Translations under genes and position numbers: made by a program
Notes under the pieces: generated by a model
Seen by the model: the letters and a program-made list of their open reading frames with translations, nothing else
Databases searched by the model: none
Told to the model about the DNA's origin: nothing
Source: JAGLQA01 sp023135565
Lineage (GTDB): Bacteria; Acidobacteriota; Aminicenantia; UBA2199
Direction: 5' to 3'
Length of the DNA: 37,995 nt
Assembly: GCA_030639305.1 (NCBI GenBank)
Contig: DAOWCY010000049.1
Span: 1 to 37,995 of the forward strand
Shown here: piece by piece, positions 1 through 8,849 of the stretch
How positions within the stretch are numbered: the stretch's first letter is position 1
Layout: every line of letters starts with the position of its first letter

Positions 1-87
1 GAGCGCTTTTGATTTTAAATTATAAAAAGTTTTGATCAAACTTTTACAAAAGTTTGGCCTCCCCGGCAGGGGCCGCCGGAGGCAATA
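1..87 (+). repeat. Composite palindromic repeat, copy 1
   Basis: The copy has a GAGCGCTTTTGATT-type lead, an AT-rich near-palindrome (AAAAGTTTTGATCAAAC then TTTTACAAAAGTTTGG) and a GC-rich tail ending GCCGCCGGAGGCAA. The same arrangement recurs at 3660-3741, 8561-8623, 8743-8843, 18628-18691, 20386-20450, 21893-21956, 30371-30452 and 30523-30606. The tail's GGAGG (78-82) lies 10 bases before the ATG of the next gene and is its only visible ribosome binding site. Confidence 0.85.
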
Positions 88-92
88 ATATA

Positions 93-803
93 ATGAACGA
101 AAAAAACATCACAGCAGCGATTCATCAGCCTAATTTTTTGCCCTGGCCCGGATTTTTCTATAAAATGATGAATAGCGGCGTCCTGGTATTTTTAGATGAC
201 GTGCAGTATGTCAGGCGCAGTATTATCAACCGGGTAAAGATCAAAGGCCCCGAAGGGGAGCGTTGGTTAACTATCCCGGTTATTAACAAAGGCAAGTATT
301 ATCAAAATATTAACGAAGTGGAAATCCAGGCGAATTTGCCCTGGCGAAAGAAACTATTGGGCAGTGTTTCCGGTTGTTATGGTAAAGCCCCTTATTTCAA
401 AGAGTATTTTTCGCAATTTTCTGAGATCATCGAAAGGGAGTACCGTTATCTTGTTGAAATAAATTTTGCTTTAATCGAATGGCTGTCGCGCAGTGTAGGC
501 ATCGAAGTGAAAACTGAAAAAGCCTCCCGTTTAGAAGGCGTAACCGGTTTATCGACCGAGCGATTGGTTTCCATTTGCGAAGCGGTTGGAGCGAAGCGGT
601 ATTTATCCGGATATGGAGGGAGCAAGTACCAGGAGGAGGAATTATTCCACGGTCATGGTATCGAGTTGGCGGTCTATGATTTCGCGCCTCCTGTTTATGA
701 GCAGTTATGGGGAGAGTTTATCCCCGGACTTTCTACTCTTGATCTATTATTCAACTGCGGTCCCCGCAGCAAAGAGTTGATTTTAGGGCAGAGCAATACG
801 TGA
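93..803 (+). CDS. WbqC-like family protein
   Basis: The protein has about 236 residues and opens with the WbqC-family signature AAIHQPNFLPWPGFFYKM, followed by VFLDDVQYVRRS and NRVKIKGPEGERWLTIPV. WbqC-like proteins occur in O-antigen and surface-polysaccharide loci. Their reaction is not firmly established; a role in making or attaching an unusual sugar is the usual inference. No signal peptide or membrane segment is seen, so it is probably cytoplasmic. The ATG at 93 is preferred over an in-frame TTG at 54, because the 13 extra residues would be translated from the upstream repeat, and the repeat's GGAGG sits 10 bases before 93. The next gene is a methyltransferase, which would suit modification of a small molecule or glycan. 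The family call is firm and the function is not. Confidence 0.85.
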   Translation: MNEKNITAAIHQPNFLPWPGFFYKMMNSGVLVFLDDVQYVRRSIINRVKIKGPEGERWLTIPVINKGKYYQNINEVEIQANLPWRKKLLGSVSGCYGKAPYFKEYFSQFSEIIEREYRYLVEINFALIEWLSRSVGIEVKTEKASRLEGVTGLSTERLVSICEAVGAKRYLSGYGGSKYQEEELFHGHGIELAVYDFAPPVYEQLWGEFIPGLSTLDLLFNCGPRSKELILGQSNT

Positions 804-863
804 TGAGTTATGAGTGCTGAATTATTCGGAGTCGTTCAGGCAGCGTTCGGGGTCTCGCGGCAG

Positions 864-912
864 CCCCGTACGCACGGGGAGGCGATAAGCTGCTTCGCAG
901 CAGGCTGCGTGG
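864..912 (+). repeat. Hairpin repeat module (double stem-loop)
   Basis: Two adjacent hairpins are visible: CCCCGT/ACGGGG with a 4-base loop (864-879), and GCTGC/GCAGC with a TTC loop (889-901). They are joined by AGGCGATAA. Nearly the same module lies at 3607-3645 after the GH97 gene. The second hairpin recurs as GCGGCTTCGCCGC-like sequences at 18.7, 20.4, 30.3-30.5 and 37.4 kb. It could help transcript ends but has no T-run. Confidence 0.7.
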
Positions 913-945
913 TAAAATAGCTCGTAGTAATCTCAAGGAGAAAAG

Positions 946-1581
946 ATGAACAACCAATACCAAAAAGAAGTAGTAAAAAAAAACCTGGAATACTTTAACA
1001 AAACATTAACAGAATTCAAAGACGAACACCACGCGGTAGCCCAGTCAAAACGTTCACACCTGAAACGTTTCGAAATAATGCTGGACCTGGGCGATTTCCA
1101 GGGTAAAAGCATTCTGGATGTAGGCTGCGGTATCGGCGGTTTCTACGATTTCCTAAAAGAAAAGGGCATCGAATGCAGCTACACGGGCATCGACATCAAC
1201 GAAAAAATGATCGCCAAAGCAAAAGAACGCCTGCCGAAAATCGCCGAAGAGTTTTTTGTCTGCGACATCGTAGAGGAAAAATTAGATAGAACTTTCGATT
1301 ATGTGATCTCCGTAGGACCGTTGAACGTGGATTTCGCCGCCGGGCTGAACATGGAAATCACCAAACGCCTGATGGAAGAGATGTATCGATTGGCCGCGGT
1401 AGGTTCAGCCATCTCCATGACTTCATCTTTCACAAAGAAAGCCACTGCCGGCACTTTCTATTACGACCCGGCGGTTATTCTTTCCGAAACCGGCAAATTC
1501 TGCGCCAATGTAAAACTCGATCATACCTATATGCCCCATGATTTTACCCTCTTCTGCTATAAAAGAGATTTGTATTCGTGA
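946..1581 (+). CDS. Class I SAM-dependent methyltransferase
   Basis: This 211-residue soluble protein has motif I, ILDVGCGIGGFYDFL (about residues 56-70), followed by the acidic end of the second strand in YTGIDINEKMI and a motif-IV-like region at FDYVISVGPLNV. This is the Rossmann fold that binds S-adenosylmethionine. The substrate cannot be read from sequence; the compact size and lack of a fused domain suit a small-molecule or metabolite methyltransferase. The start is set by AAGGAG at 935-940. The gene follows the WbqC-like gene after a repeat-filled gap and ends 28 bases before the GH97 gene. Any shared pathway is only suggested by adjacency. Confidence 0.85.
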   Translation: MNNQYQKEVVKKNLEYFNKTLTEFKDEHHAVAQSKRSHLKRFEIMLDLGDFQGKSILDVGCGIGGFYDFLKEKGIECSYTGIDINEKMIAKAKERLPKIAEEFFVCDIVEEKLDRTFDYVISVGPLNVDFAAGLNMEITKRLMEEMYRLAAVGSAISMTSSFTKKATAGTFYYDPAVILSETGKFCANVKLDHTYMPHDFTLFCYKRDLYS

Positions 1582-1609
1582 TATTATTTGAACTATTAGG
1601 AGGAAAAAA

Positions 1610-3586
1610 ATGAGAAATAATAACAAGAAGAATTTTTTAATTTTTGTAATCGCGGGTGTTTTCCTGTGTTTGGTGTTGGGCGGCACGGTTTTCGGCAAAG
1701 AGTATCGTGTGCTCTCTCCCGGCAAAAAAATAGAACTGGCAATTAAAACGGGCAGTGATATTTCTTACCGGGTCTTTTATAAAGGAAAAGAACTGCTGCA
1801 GCCATCGGCAATTGCCATGACTGTTCACAACAAAGGAACGCTGGGCAAAAAACCGAAAGTCCTGTCTGTCAAAAAAAACACAGTGAACCGCAAAGTTTAC
1901 CCGGTGGTGAGGCAGAAGAGTAAAGAAATAATCGAAAACTATAATGAACTGGTTATGAAGTTTGCCGGGGATTACAGTTTGATTTTCCGGGCGTATAATG
2001 AAGGCGCAGCTTACCGTTTCGAGACGCGGTTCAAAGAGGGTATCCAGGTGGATTCCGAAACCGTGGAATTTAATTTTAAAGAAGACAACACGGTTTATTT
2101 TCCCGAAGAAAAGGGTTTCTTTTCGCACAATGAAAGGACTTATATTGTGCAGTCATTAAGTCGCATCGGGGCTGAGAAGATGTGCAGCTTGCCCGCTTTA
2201 GTGGCAGCAAAAGAAGGAACGAAAATATTAATCACCGAAAGCGACCTAACGGATTATCCCGGCTTATGGCTCAATGGCGGCGGTAATCGTTCTCTTTACG
2301 GCAAGCTCCCCGGTTATCCGCTGAAAGTGGAACAGCCCCGGGACCGGGACGTCAAGGTAGTCGAGTACGCCGGTTATCTCGCCAAAACGAAAGGCTCCCG
2401 CAGTTTTCCCTGGCGTATCATGGTCATCGCAGGCAGCGACGGCGAGCTCATCACCAACCAGGTGACTTTTCTTTTAGCCGAACCCTGCCGTGTGGCCGAC
2501 ACATCCTGGATAAAGCCCGGCAAAGTAGCCTGGGATTGGTTTAATTTTAATAACATATACGGGGTTGATTTTCGAGCCGGTATCAACACCGCCACTTATA
2601 AATACTATATAGATTTTGCATCTAAGTACGGCATCGAGTATGTGATTCTCGATGAAGGGTGGTACAAATTAGGCGATCTTTTCGACATTAACCCCGACAT
2701 AGATTTGCCGGGGCTGCTCGCACATGCCAAAAAAAAGAACGTGGGCATTATTCTCTGGGTCGTGTGGAAAACCTTAGACGATCAGTTTTATGAAGCTCTC
2801 GATCAATTTGAGAAATGGGGCGTTAAAGGATTGAAAGTCGATTTCATGCAGAGGGACGACCAGTGGATGGTCAATTACTATCACAAAGTGGCACGGGAAT
2901 GCGCGAAACGGCGTATGATCGTGGATTTCCACGGCAGTTACAAGCCCGCCGGGCTGCGCCGGACTTATCCGAATGTGTTGACCCGGGAAGGAGTGCAGGG
3001 ATTGGAGCATGTCAAATGGTCTGCCCGGGAGACCCCGGAGCACAACGTGACGCTGCCGTTTATCCGCATGGTGGCAGGGCCTATGGACTACACCCCCGGA
3101 GCCATGCTCAACGCTCAAAAAGATAGTTTCAAATCCATATTTAAACGGCCCATGAGCATGGGCACCCGGTGTCACCAGTTGGCCATGTATGTGGTTTACG
3201 AAAGTCCTTTGCAGATGTTGGCCGACAGTCCATCTAATTATCTACGGGAACCGGAGTGTTTAGAATTTTTGTCGAAAGTGCCTTCGGTTTGGGATGAGAC
3301 CCTCGTTCCCGCCGCGAAAGTCGGCGATTATGTGGTTGTGGTTAGGCGGAGTGGCGTTGAGTGGTATGTAGGGGCTATGACCGACTGGTCGGAGCGGGAG
3401 ATCGATTTGGATTTTTCGTTTCTCGGCAGTGGCGATTATACCATGGAGATGTACCGTGACGGTATTAATGCCGACCGCTGCGCTTCTGATTACAAAAAAG
3501 AAGTACGAGCGATTAGCAGCAGTGATAAGATCAGGATTAAGTTAGCTGAAGGCGGAGGCTGGGCTGCCCGGATTTACCCCAGGTAG
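1610..3586 (+). CDS. Glycoside hydrolase family 97 (secreted alpha-glycosidase)
   Basis: The 658-residue protein has an N-terminal Sec signal (basic NNNKKN, then a hydrophobic stretch to about residue 30). The order matches GH97: an N-terminal beta-sandwich, a (beta/alpha)8 barrel from about residue 300 (AWDWFNFNNIYGVDF, EYVILDEGWY, KGLKVDFMQRDD, LTREGVQGLEH) and a short C-terminal beta domain. GH97 contains inverting alpha-glucosidases such as SusB and retaining alpha-galactosidases. Asp411 in KVDF and Glu460 in TREG fall where retaining members carry nucleophile and acid/base, so the retaining type is favoured. That assignment is inferred from spacing, not alignment. AGGAGG at 1598-1603 sets the start. 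It probably acts in the periplasm or outside the cell on alpha-linked oligosaccharides. No susC/susD-like genes are nearby. Confidence 0.88.
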   Translation: MRNNNKKNFLIFVIAGVFLCLVLGGTVFGKEYRVLSPGKKIELAIKTGSDISYRVFYKGKELLQPSAIAMTVHNKGTLGKKPKVLSVKKNTVNRKVYPVVRQKSKEIIENYNELVMKFAGDYSLIFRAYNEGAAYRFETRFKEGIQVDSETVEFNFKEDNTVYFPEEKGFFSHNERTYIVQSLSRIGAEKMCSLPALVAAKEGTKILITESDLTDYPGLWLNGGGNRSLYGKLPGYPLKVEQPRDRDVKVVEYAGYLAKTKGSRSFPWRIMVIAGSDGELITNQVTFLLAEPCRVADTSWIKPGKVAWDWFNFNNIYGVDFRAGINTATYKYYIDFASKYGIEYVILDEGWYKLGDLFDINPDIDLPGLLAHAKKKNVGIILWVVWKTLDDQFYEALDQFEKWGVKGLKVDFMQRDDQWMVNYYHKVARECAKRRMIVDFHGSYKPAGLRRTYPNVLTREGVQGLEHVKWSARETPEHNVTLPFIRMVAGPMDYTPGAMLNAQKDSFKSIFKRPMSMGTRCHQLAMYVVYESPLQMLADSPSNYLREPECLEFLSKVPSVWDETLVPAAKVGDYVVVVRRSGVEWYVGAMTDWSEREIDLDFSFLGSGDYTMEMYRDGINADRCASDYKKEVRAISSSDKIRIKLAEGGGWAARIYPR

Positions 3587-3780
3587 GCGGCGCTTTTGAT
3601 TCTAAACCCCGTGCGCACGGGGAGGCGATAAGCGGCTTCGCCGCAAGAGGCAGCGGGTGAGCGCTTTTGATTCTAATTAAACAAAAGTTTTGATCAAACT
3701 TTTACAAAAATTTGGCCCCCGGCAGGGTCGCCGAAGGCAAGAGCGCTTTTGATTCTAAACCCCACGCAGTGGGGCCGGGA
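3587..3780 (+). repeat. Composite palindromic repeat block, copy 2
   Basis: The gap after the GH97 gene holds the double hairpin (CCCCGTGCGCACGGGG and GCGGCTTCGCCGC, 3607-3645), a GAGCGCTTTTGATTCTAA lead (3660), the AT-rich palindrome with its GC-rich tail (3681-3741), a second GAGCGCTTTTGATTCTAA lead (3741-3758), and CCCCACGCAGTGGGG (3760-3774). The tandem lead sequences suggest modules are duplicated or shuffled. No gene is seen here. Confidence 0.85.
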
Positions 3781-3796
3781 GATTTCAAAATCAAGT

Positions 3797-3825
3797 TTGA
3801 CTTCTTTCTTTTTTTGTATTAGAAT
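3797..3825 (+). promoter_or_regulatory. Sigma70-type promoter for the hybrid histidine kinase
   Basis: TTGACT (3797-3802) and TAGAAT (3820-3825) are separated by exactly 17 bases. They lie just after the repeat block and about 75 bases before the kinase ATG. A strong AAAGGAGGT ribosome site sits at 3880-3888. Confidence 0.55.
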
Positions 3826-3899
3826 CCTTACGCAGTCTTACCTTATAATTATTATGTGAACGAAGCGACAAATATTCGTAAAGGAGGTAATCGTACAAA

Positions 3900-6437
3900 A
3901 TGAGAGAGCAATTGAGTTACGAGGAATTGGAGCAGCGCGCCAAAGAGTTGGCAAAAGAAAACGAAAAACTAAACAAAACCACGGCGGAGTTATCTACGGA
4001 ACTGGAAGAATATAAAGCCATTTTCGATGCCATCCCGGCAATGATTTTCTTCAAAGACCGGGACAATACTTTGCTGCGTGTGAACCGGGCTTTCGCCGAT
4101 ACCGTGGGTAAGCCGAAACAGGAAATCGAAGGAAAATCAGATTTCGACGTCGCTTACAGCAGAGAGTTAGCCGAAACTTACCGCCAGGACGACAAAAAAG
4201 TGATGGCTTCCGGTCAACCTATCCGGGATATCATCGAACCCCTTATCACCGACGAAACAAGGTGGATCCGCACCGATAAAATTCCTTTTTTCGGCCCGAC
4301 AGGCAAAGCGGATGGGGTTATCGGTTTTTCGGTGGATATTACAGGCATGAAGCGAGCGGAAGAGGCGCTCAAATACAAGTCGGAATTAGAAAACTTCACC
4401 GGGGAGTTATCCACCCGTTTTGCCAAAACCAAACTCGAAAATTTAGAAGAAGAACTAAATAATTCGTTAAAAGAGATCGGCCGGTTTACCGGCGCCGACC
4501 GCTGTTATATTTTCCAGTACCAGGTGGAAGATGACGTTATAGTTAGTCTAAGCAATACCCACGAGTGGTGCCGGGAAGGGATCGAAGCGCAGCAAGATAA
4601 CCTGCAGGATTTGCCTATCGACGAATTTTATATGGGGAAAGACGTGTTGGCACGGCTGCAGGTTTTAAGTATTTCAAGCATCGACGAGCTGCCGGAAGAC
4701 GCCGCTGAAGAGCGCCGGGAACTCCACAGGGAAGGCATCAAAACACTCGTCGCAGTACCGATGTTTTGTGGGGAAACACTATATGGATTTATCGGCTGTG
4801 ACGCGGTTCGTGAGCAGAAAAAATGGTCTGACGATATGACTGCCATGCTGAAGATCATAGGAGAAGTGATTGCCAATGCCTTAGAACGCAAACGAACCGA
4901 AGAAGCCCTGAAAGAGAGCGAACGAAAGTACCGCCAACTGCTCGATCTTACTCCAGCGGGAATATATGAATTAGATCTCGGCACCATGCACTTCACCAAT
5001 GTGAATGATTATATGTGTAAGCGGTTGGGATACGGCAAAGAGGAATTTTTATCTTTAATGCCCCTGCGAATAGTCGACGGGAAGTACCGTGAATTGGCTG
5101 AGAAACGCCTAAAAGAGATAGCCGCCGGGAAAGAATTACCAGCAGCCGAATACAAACTAACGACAAAAGACGGCAGCGAATACTGGTGCCTGATTAATCA
5201 CGAAATATTATTAGAAAAGGAAAAACCGGTGAAGATGTTGGCTGTGGCTTTCGACATCACTGCCCGCAAGGGGGCTGAAAAAGAGAAAGAGGAATTGGAA
5301 AAACAACTCCGTCAATCTCAAAAAATTGAAGCATTGGGAACCCTGGCCGGAGGTATTGCTCATGAGTTTAACAATATCCTGGCCGTTATCATGGGGTATA
5401 CGGAAATGTCTATCCAGGAACTCGAAGCAGGTGAAATAAACCCGAAACCCCTCGAATCCGTAATAGATGCCGCTGAACGGGCAAAAAACCTGGTCAACCA
5501 GATTCTTACTTTCAGTCGCAAAAGCGAACCGGAATTAAAACCGCTGTTCTTAAACGGCTTAGTGAAACGTACAGTGCAGATATTGAAGCACACGATACCC
5601 AGGATGATTAATATCGAACTGCGCCTTTCCAGCCAGGTGAAAAAGATCAAAGGAGATGAAAGCCTATTGGAGCAGATGCTGATCAACCTTGGCAGCAATG
5701 CCCGGGACGCCATGCCCGAAGGCGGCAGCCTGATTTTCGAGACGAAAAATACTTTTTTAAAAAAGGAATATTGCAGTCAACACCCGGATATCTCACCCGG
5801 GGAGTATGTGCTGATCAGGGCCGCGGACACAGGCCAGGGGATGAATGAGGACATGCTGCGGCAAATTTTCAATCCTTTTTTTACCACCAAAGAAGTGGGC
5901 AAAGGCACCGGCTTAGGACTGCCTACCGTATTCGGCATCGTAAAAGGGCACGGTGGCCATATCACCTGCGAAAGCCAACCGGGCAAGGGCGCCACTTTCG
6001 ACATCTACCTACCTGTATTCAACGATCGAGAAACCGGAAAAAAACCGGGTTCGGAGCCGGCAAAAAAAGGGACTACCATCCTCCTGGCGGACGATGAAGT
6101 GGACCTGCAAAATATCGCCCGCGAATTTTTGTCGAAACGGGGTTATGAAGTTTTAACCGCCTCTAACGGTGAAGAAGCGCTCGACATTTACCGGGAAAAA
6201 GGCGCAGAAATCGACATCGTTGTCCTGGATATATACATGCCCGGCATGGGCGGCAAAAAATGCCTGAAAGAGATACTCGAAATCAACCCGGATGCAAAGG
6301 TGATTGTTGCCAGCGGGTATTCCGGGGTCGAGCACACCAAGGAGTTACTCTCTTCCGGCGCCGCCGGGTTTGCTCTCAAGCCTTTCAGGATGGTGGATTT
6401 GCTCGAGGTTTTCAAACAAGTATTGGACAGCGAATAG
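3900..6437 (+). CDS. Soluble PAS-GAF-PAS hybrid histidine kinase/response regulator
   Basis: The protein has 845 residues and no signal peptide or membrane segment. In order: an N-terminal coiled coil (1-38), PAS (about 40-150; ends GVIGFSVDITGMKRAEE), GAF (about 165-330), PAS (about 340-458; ends AVAFDITARKGAEK), a linker coiled coil, a DHp helix with IAHEFNNILAVIMGY (His488), a GHKL ATPase (about 575-700; N box INLGSNARDAMP, ADTGQGM, GTGLGLPTVFGIV) and a C-terminal receiver (about 718-845; phospho-acceptor Asp777 in VVLDIYMPG, Lys827 in ALKPF). All catalytic residues are present. Intramolecular His-to-Asp transfer is likely, and a separate histidine phosphotransferase or output regulator would be needed to pass the signal on; none is encoded nearby. 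The GAF and PAS domains suggest a cytoplasmic ligand or redox input. It has its own promoter and a strong ribosome site. Confidence 0.93.
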   Translation: MREQLSYEELEQRAKELAKENEKLNKTTAELSTELEEYKAIFDAIPAMIFFKDRDNTLLRVNRAFADTVGKPKQEIEGKSDFDVAYSRELAETYRQDDKKVMASGQPIRDIIEPLITDETRWIRTDKIPFFGPTGKADGVIGFSVDITGMKRAEEALKYKSELENFTGELSTRFAKTKLENLEEELNNSLKEIGRFTGADRCYIFQYQVEDDVIVSLSNTHEWCREGIEAQQDNLQDLPIDEFYMGKDVLARLQVLSISSIDELPEDAAEERRELHREGIKTLVAVPMFCGETLYGFIGCDAVREQKKWSDDMTAMLKIIGEVIANALERKRTEEALKESERKYRQLLDLTPAGIYELDLGTMHFTNVNDYMCKRLGYGKEEFLSLMPLRIVDGKYRELAEKRLKEIAAGKELPAAEYKLTTKDGSEYWCLINHEILLEKEKPVKMLAVAFDITARKGAEKEKEELEKQLRQSQKIEALGTLAGGIAHEFNNILAVIMGYTEMSIQELEAGEINPKPLESVIDAAERAKNLVNQILTFSRKSEPELKPLFLNGLVKRTVQILKHTIPRMINIELRLSSQVKKIKGDESLLEQMLINLGSNARDAMPEGGSLIFETKNTFLKKEYCSQHPDISPGEYVLIRAADTGQGMNEDMLRQIFNPFFTTKEVGKGTGLGLPTVFGIVKGHGGHITCESQPGKGATFDIYLPVFNDRETGKKPGSEPAKKGTTILLADDEVDLQNIAREFLSKRGYEVLTASNGEEALDIYREKGAEIDIVVLDIYMPGMGGKKCLKEILEINPDAKVIVASGYSGVEHTKELLSSGAAGFALKPFRMVDLLEVFKQVLDSE

Positions 6438-6448
6438 GGCGGACGGCG

Positions 6449-6463
6449 GGGGGCAGCGCCCCC
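6449..6463 (+). terminator. GC-rich hairpin after the hybrid kinase
   Basis: GGGGGC and GCCCCC flank an AGC loop, 12 bases after the stop codon. No T-run follows, so a simple intrinsic terminator is doubtful. A related module (GGGGACGGCGTCCCCAGCC, about 30321-30340) shows that it belongs to the repeat repertoire. Confidence 0.35.
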
Positions 6464-6501
6464 AGCCTATTAAGGTGTCACAAACGACAGGTTTAGAAAG
6501 A

Positions 6502-6525
6502 AAAGTTTATTTTTTAATAAACTTT
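6502..6525 (+). promoter_or_regulatory. AT-rich perfect inverted repeat upstream of the S9 peptidase gene
   Basis: AAAGTTTATT and AATAAACTTT form a perfect 10-bp stem with a TTTT loop, 22 bases before the AGGAGG ribosome site (6547-6552). It could be an operator or a mRNA hairpin. The AAAGTTT arms resemble the AT-rich part of the repeat family, so it may be a degenerate copy. Confidence 0.4.
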
Positions 6526-6556
6526 CAAAAATAAATTTCTTAAATTAGGAGGTATC

Positions 6557-8515
6557 ATGAAAAAATTGAGGTTTATTATTTTACTCGTGGTTGTAATCGG
6601 GCTGATGAACTGCGGCAAAGGCAAAGAAGAAGGCACACCGCCCGCAGCCGAAACAAAAACAGCCGTCGTAACCGAAACGGCTAAAGAGGTAAAACACTAT
6701 ACCATCGAACAGTTTATGAATACTGTTTCCATGTTCAGGAGTTCTTTTTCCCACGACGAGAGCAAGGTGCTTTTTACCGGCAACAAGTCGGGCATTTACA
6801 ATGCCTACAGCATCCCCGTCGGCGGCGGCGAAGCCGAACAGTTGACCGTTTCGGAAAAAGAATCGGTGATTACTTTATCTTATTTTCCCAAAGATAACCG
6901 CATCCTTTTCACCGGCGACAAAGGCGGCAACGAACTCAACCATATCTTTGTTAGGAACGAGGACGGTTCGGAAAAAGACCTGACCCCGGAACCCAAAGCA
7001 AAAGCCATGTTCTTCGGTTGGAGCTATGATCAAAAGAGTTTCTTTTTCCAGTCTAATAAGCGGGATCCCAAGTTCATGGACCTTTACGAAATGGATATTG
7101 CCACATTCACCCCGAAACTGATCTTCAAGAACACCGAAGGTTATGATCCGGCGGAGATTTCCAATAATAAAAAGCACCTGGCCCTGCGAAAAACCGACAC
7201 CGATCATAATTCGGACATCTATCTTTATGATATAGAAAAGAAGGAGATGAAGCACCTAACGCCTCATGAAGGCGACGTTAACAACAGCCCATCCGCTTTT
7301 GGTCCCGCATCTAAGAAGCTCTTTTACCTGACCGACGAAAACAGCGAATTCAATTACTTAAAAAGTTATGATATCGCCGGCGGCAAGAGTGAAAAGATAT
7401 TGGAGAAGAAATGGGATATCCGTTATGCTTACTTCTCGAAGCACGGCAAATACCGGGTAGCCAGTATCAATAACGACGGCCGCACCGAAATCGAGATTTA
7501 TGATATGGCAGCGCAGAAAAATCTCACCCTGCCGGAATTCCCGGACGCCAGTATTTCCTCTATAAAAATTTCGGACAGCGAAAAGCTGATGACTTTTTAT
7601 GCCAACGGGTCTAAATCGCCCAGCAGCCTTTTTATTTACAATATCGAAACCGGGAAATACAAACAGTTGACCGATTCCATGAACCCGGAGATCGACAAAG
7701 CCCACCTGGCTAAAGCCGAAGTGATCAGGTATAAATCTTTCGACGGCATCGACATCCCGGCTATTTTTTACAAACCCGCGGTTATCCCGGCGGGTGTTAA
7801 GATACCTGCTTTGGTGTGGGTGCACGGTGGTCCCGGCGGTCAATCGCGGGTCGGTTACCGCGGTGTTATTCAATATTTAGTTAATCACGGTTATGCTATA
7901 CTGGCCGTAAACAACCGGGGCAGTTCCGGTTATGGCAAGACTTTTTATGGTTTAGACGACCTCAAGCACGGCCAGGATGATTTGCAGGACTGCGTAGAAG
8001 CCAAGAAATTCTTAAAAGCCCGGGATTATATCGACGGGGACAAAATCGGCATTATCGGCGGCAGTTACGGCGGTTACATGGTACTGGCCGCTTTGGCTTT
8101 CACGCCGGAAGAGTTCACTGTAGGCGTCGATATTTTCGGCGTATCTAATTGGCTGCGTACTTTAAAAAGCATCCCCCCCTATTGGGAATCTTTCAGGAAG
8201 GCGCTTTACAAAGAGTTGGGCAACCCGGAAACCGACGAGGAATTCTTAAAAAAGAAATCTCCACTTTTCCACGCCGATAAAATCACCAAACCTTTGATCG
8301 TATTGCAGGGAGCCAATGATCCCCGGGTATTGAAAGTAGAATCCGATGAGATCGTAGCTGCGGTAAAGAAGAATAATGTACCTGTAGAGTACGTAGTTTT
8401 CGAGGATGAAGGGCATGGATTCAGGAAAAAGAAGAATGAGATCGAAGCTTACAAGGCTATATTGAAGTTTTTGGACAAATACCTGAAACAAAAAAAGGAA
8501 ACCTACATATATTAG
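6557..8515 (+). CDS. S9 family (prolyl oligopeptidase-type) serine peptidase lipoprotein
   Basis: The 652-residue protein begins with a lipoprotein-type signal, hydrophobic to about residue 20 and ending GLMNCGKG. Asn at -1 is unusual, but the MFP subunit in this window ends its signal in a similar PNC. A beta-propeller of TolB/WD-like repeats (about 50-390; LYEMDIATFTPKLI, IYLYDIEKKEMKHLT, LFIYNIETGKYKQLT) precedes an alpha/beta-hydrolase domain (about 400-650). The catalytic triad is Ser503 in GGSYGGYM, Asp588 in GANDPRV and His620 in DEGHGF. S9 enzymes cleave short peptides admitted by the propeller. This one is probably anchored in the envelope and would act on peptides outside the cytoplasm. 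AGGAGG at 6547-6552 sets the start. It is probably a single transcription unit. Confidence 0.92.
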   Translation: MKKLRFIILLVVVIGLMNCGKGKEEGTPPAAETKTAVVTETAKEVKHYTIEQFMNTVSMFRSSFSHDESKVLFTGNKSGIYNAYSIPVGGGEAEQLTVSEKESVITLSYFPKDNRILFTGDKGGNELNHIFVRNEDGSEKDLTPEPKAKAMFFGWSYDQKSFFFQSNKRDPKFMDLYEMDIATFTPKLIFKNTEGYDPAEISNNKKHLALRKTDTDHNSDIYLYDIEKKEMKHLTPHEGDVNNSPSAFGPASKKLFYLTDENSEFNYLKSYDIAGGKSEKILEKKWDIRYAYFSKHGKYRVASINNDGRTEIEIYDMAAQKNLTLPEFPDASISSIKISDSEKLMTFYANGSKSPSSLFIYNIETGKYKQLTDSMNPEIDKAHLAKAEVIRYKSFDGIDIPAIFYKPAVIPAGVKIPALVWVHGGPGGQSRVGYRGVIQYLVNHGYAILAVNNRGSSGYGKTFYGLDDLKHGQDDLQDCVEAKKFLKARDYIDGDKIGIIGGSYGGYMVLAALAFTPEEFTVGVDIFGVSNWLRTLKSIPPYWESFRKALYKELGNPETDEEFLKKKSPLFHADKITKPLIVLQGANDPRVLKVESDEIVAAVKKNNVPVEYVVFEDEGHGFRKKKNEIEAYKAILKFLDKYLKQKKETYIY

Positions 8516-8560
8516 CCCCACAGCGAATATATGCTTGCAGGGGGGGGCTTCTCGCTTTTT
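8514..8560 (+). terminator. Possible terminator after the S9 peptidase gene
   Basis: AGCCCC pairs with GGGGCT across a long AT-rich loop, and CGCTTTTTT follows a few bases later. The long loop makes it a weak candidate. Confidence 0.3.
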
Positions 8561-8623
8561 TAAACAAAAGTTTTGATCAAACTTTTACAAAAGTTTGGCC
8601 CCCGGCAGGGTCGCCGAAGGCAA
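8561..8623 (+). repeat. Composite palindromic repeat, copy 3
   Basis: This is a clean copy: AAACAAAAGTTTTGATC, then the mirrored AAACTTTTACAAAAG, then the GC-rich tail ending CGCCGAAGGCAAG. Its tail has GAAGG where other copies have GGAGG. It is followed by about 120 bases without a gene, which hold the TIR-STAND promoter. Confidence 0.85.
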
Positions 8624-8690
8624 GCCCGTTTTAGATTTTCCCAAAAACTGAATAGTTACGTTTTTTGCCGTCGCTGCCCGGGATCTTTTG

Positions 8691-8699
8691 TGGTATAAT
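8691..8699 (+). promoter_or_regulatory. Extended -10 promoter for the TIR-STAND gene
   Basis: TGGTATAAT is a perfect TATAAT with an upstream TG dinucleotide. No good -35 lies 17 bases upstream, which fits an extended -10 promoter. The transcript would start near 8706 and run through a repeat copy before the start codon. Confidence 0.45.
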
Positions 8700-8742
8700 A
8701 TAGTTTAGTTTTTTTAGGCAGCGGAAGTTTCGCGGCGAAGCT

Positions 8743-8843
8743 TAACAAAAGTTTTGTTCAAACTTTTTCAAAGGTGCGGTATGCCGCTGGCCCCCGACTT
8801 CAATTCAATGGGGGAGGCCCCCGGCAGGGTCGCCGAAGGCAAG
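8743..8843 (+). repeat. Composite palindromic repeat, copy 4, interrupted
   Basis: The AT-rich palindrome (AACAAAAGTTTTGTTCAAAC) is separated from its usual GC-rich tail by about 45 extra bases that hold CCCCC/GGGGG inverted arms (about 8791-8820). The tail ends GAAGGCAAG at 8835-8843, 7 bases before the TIR gene ATG, and so supplies the only Shine-Dalgarno-like sequence. Confidence 0.75.
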
Positions 8844-8849
8844 TATAAG

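Noticed and set aside
54..92. Extended N-terminus of the WbqC-like protein
   Set aside because: These codons are the repeat tail, and the family N-terminus begins only after ATG 93.
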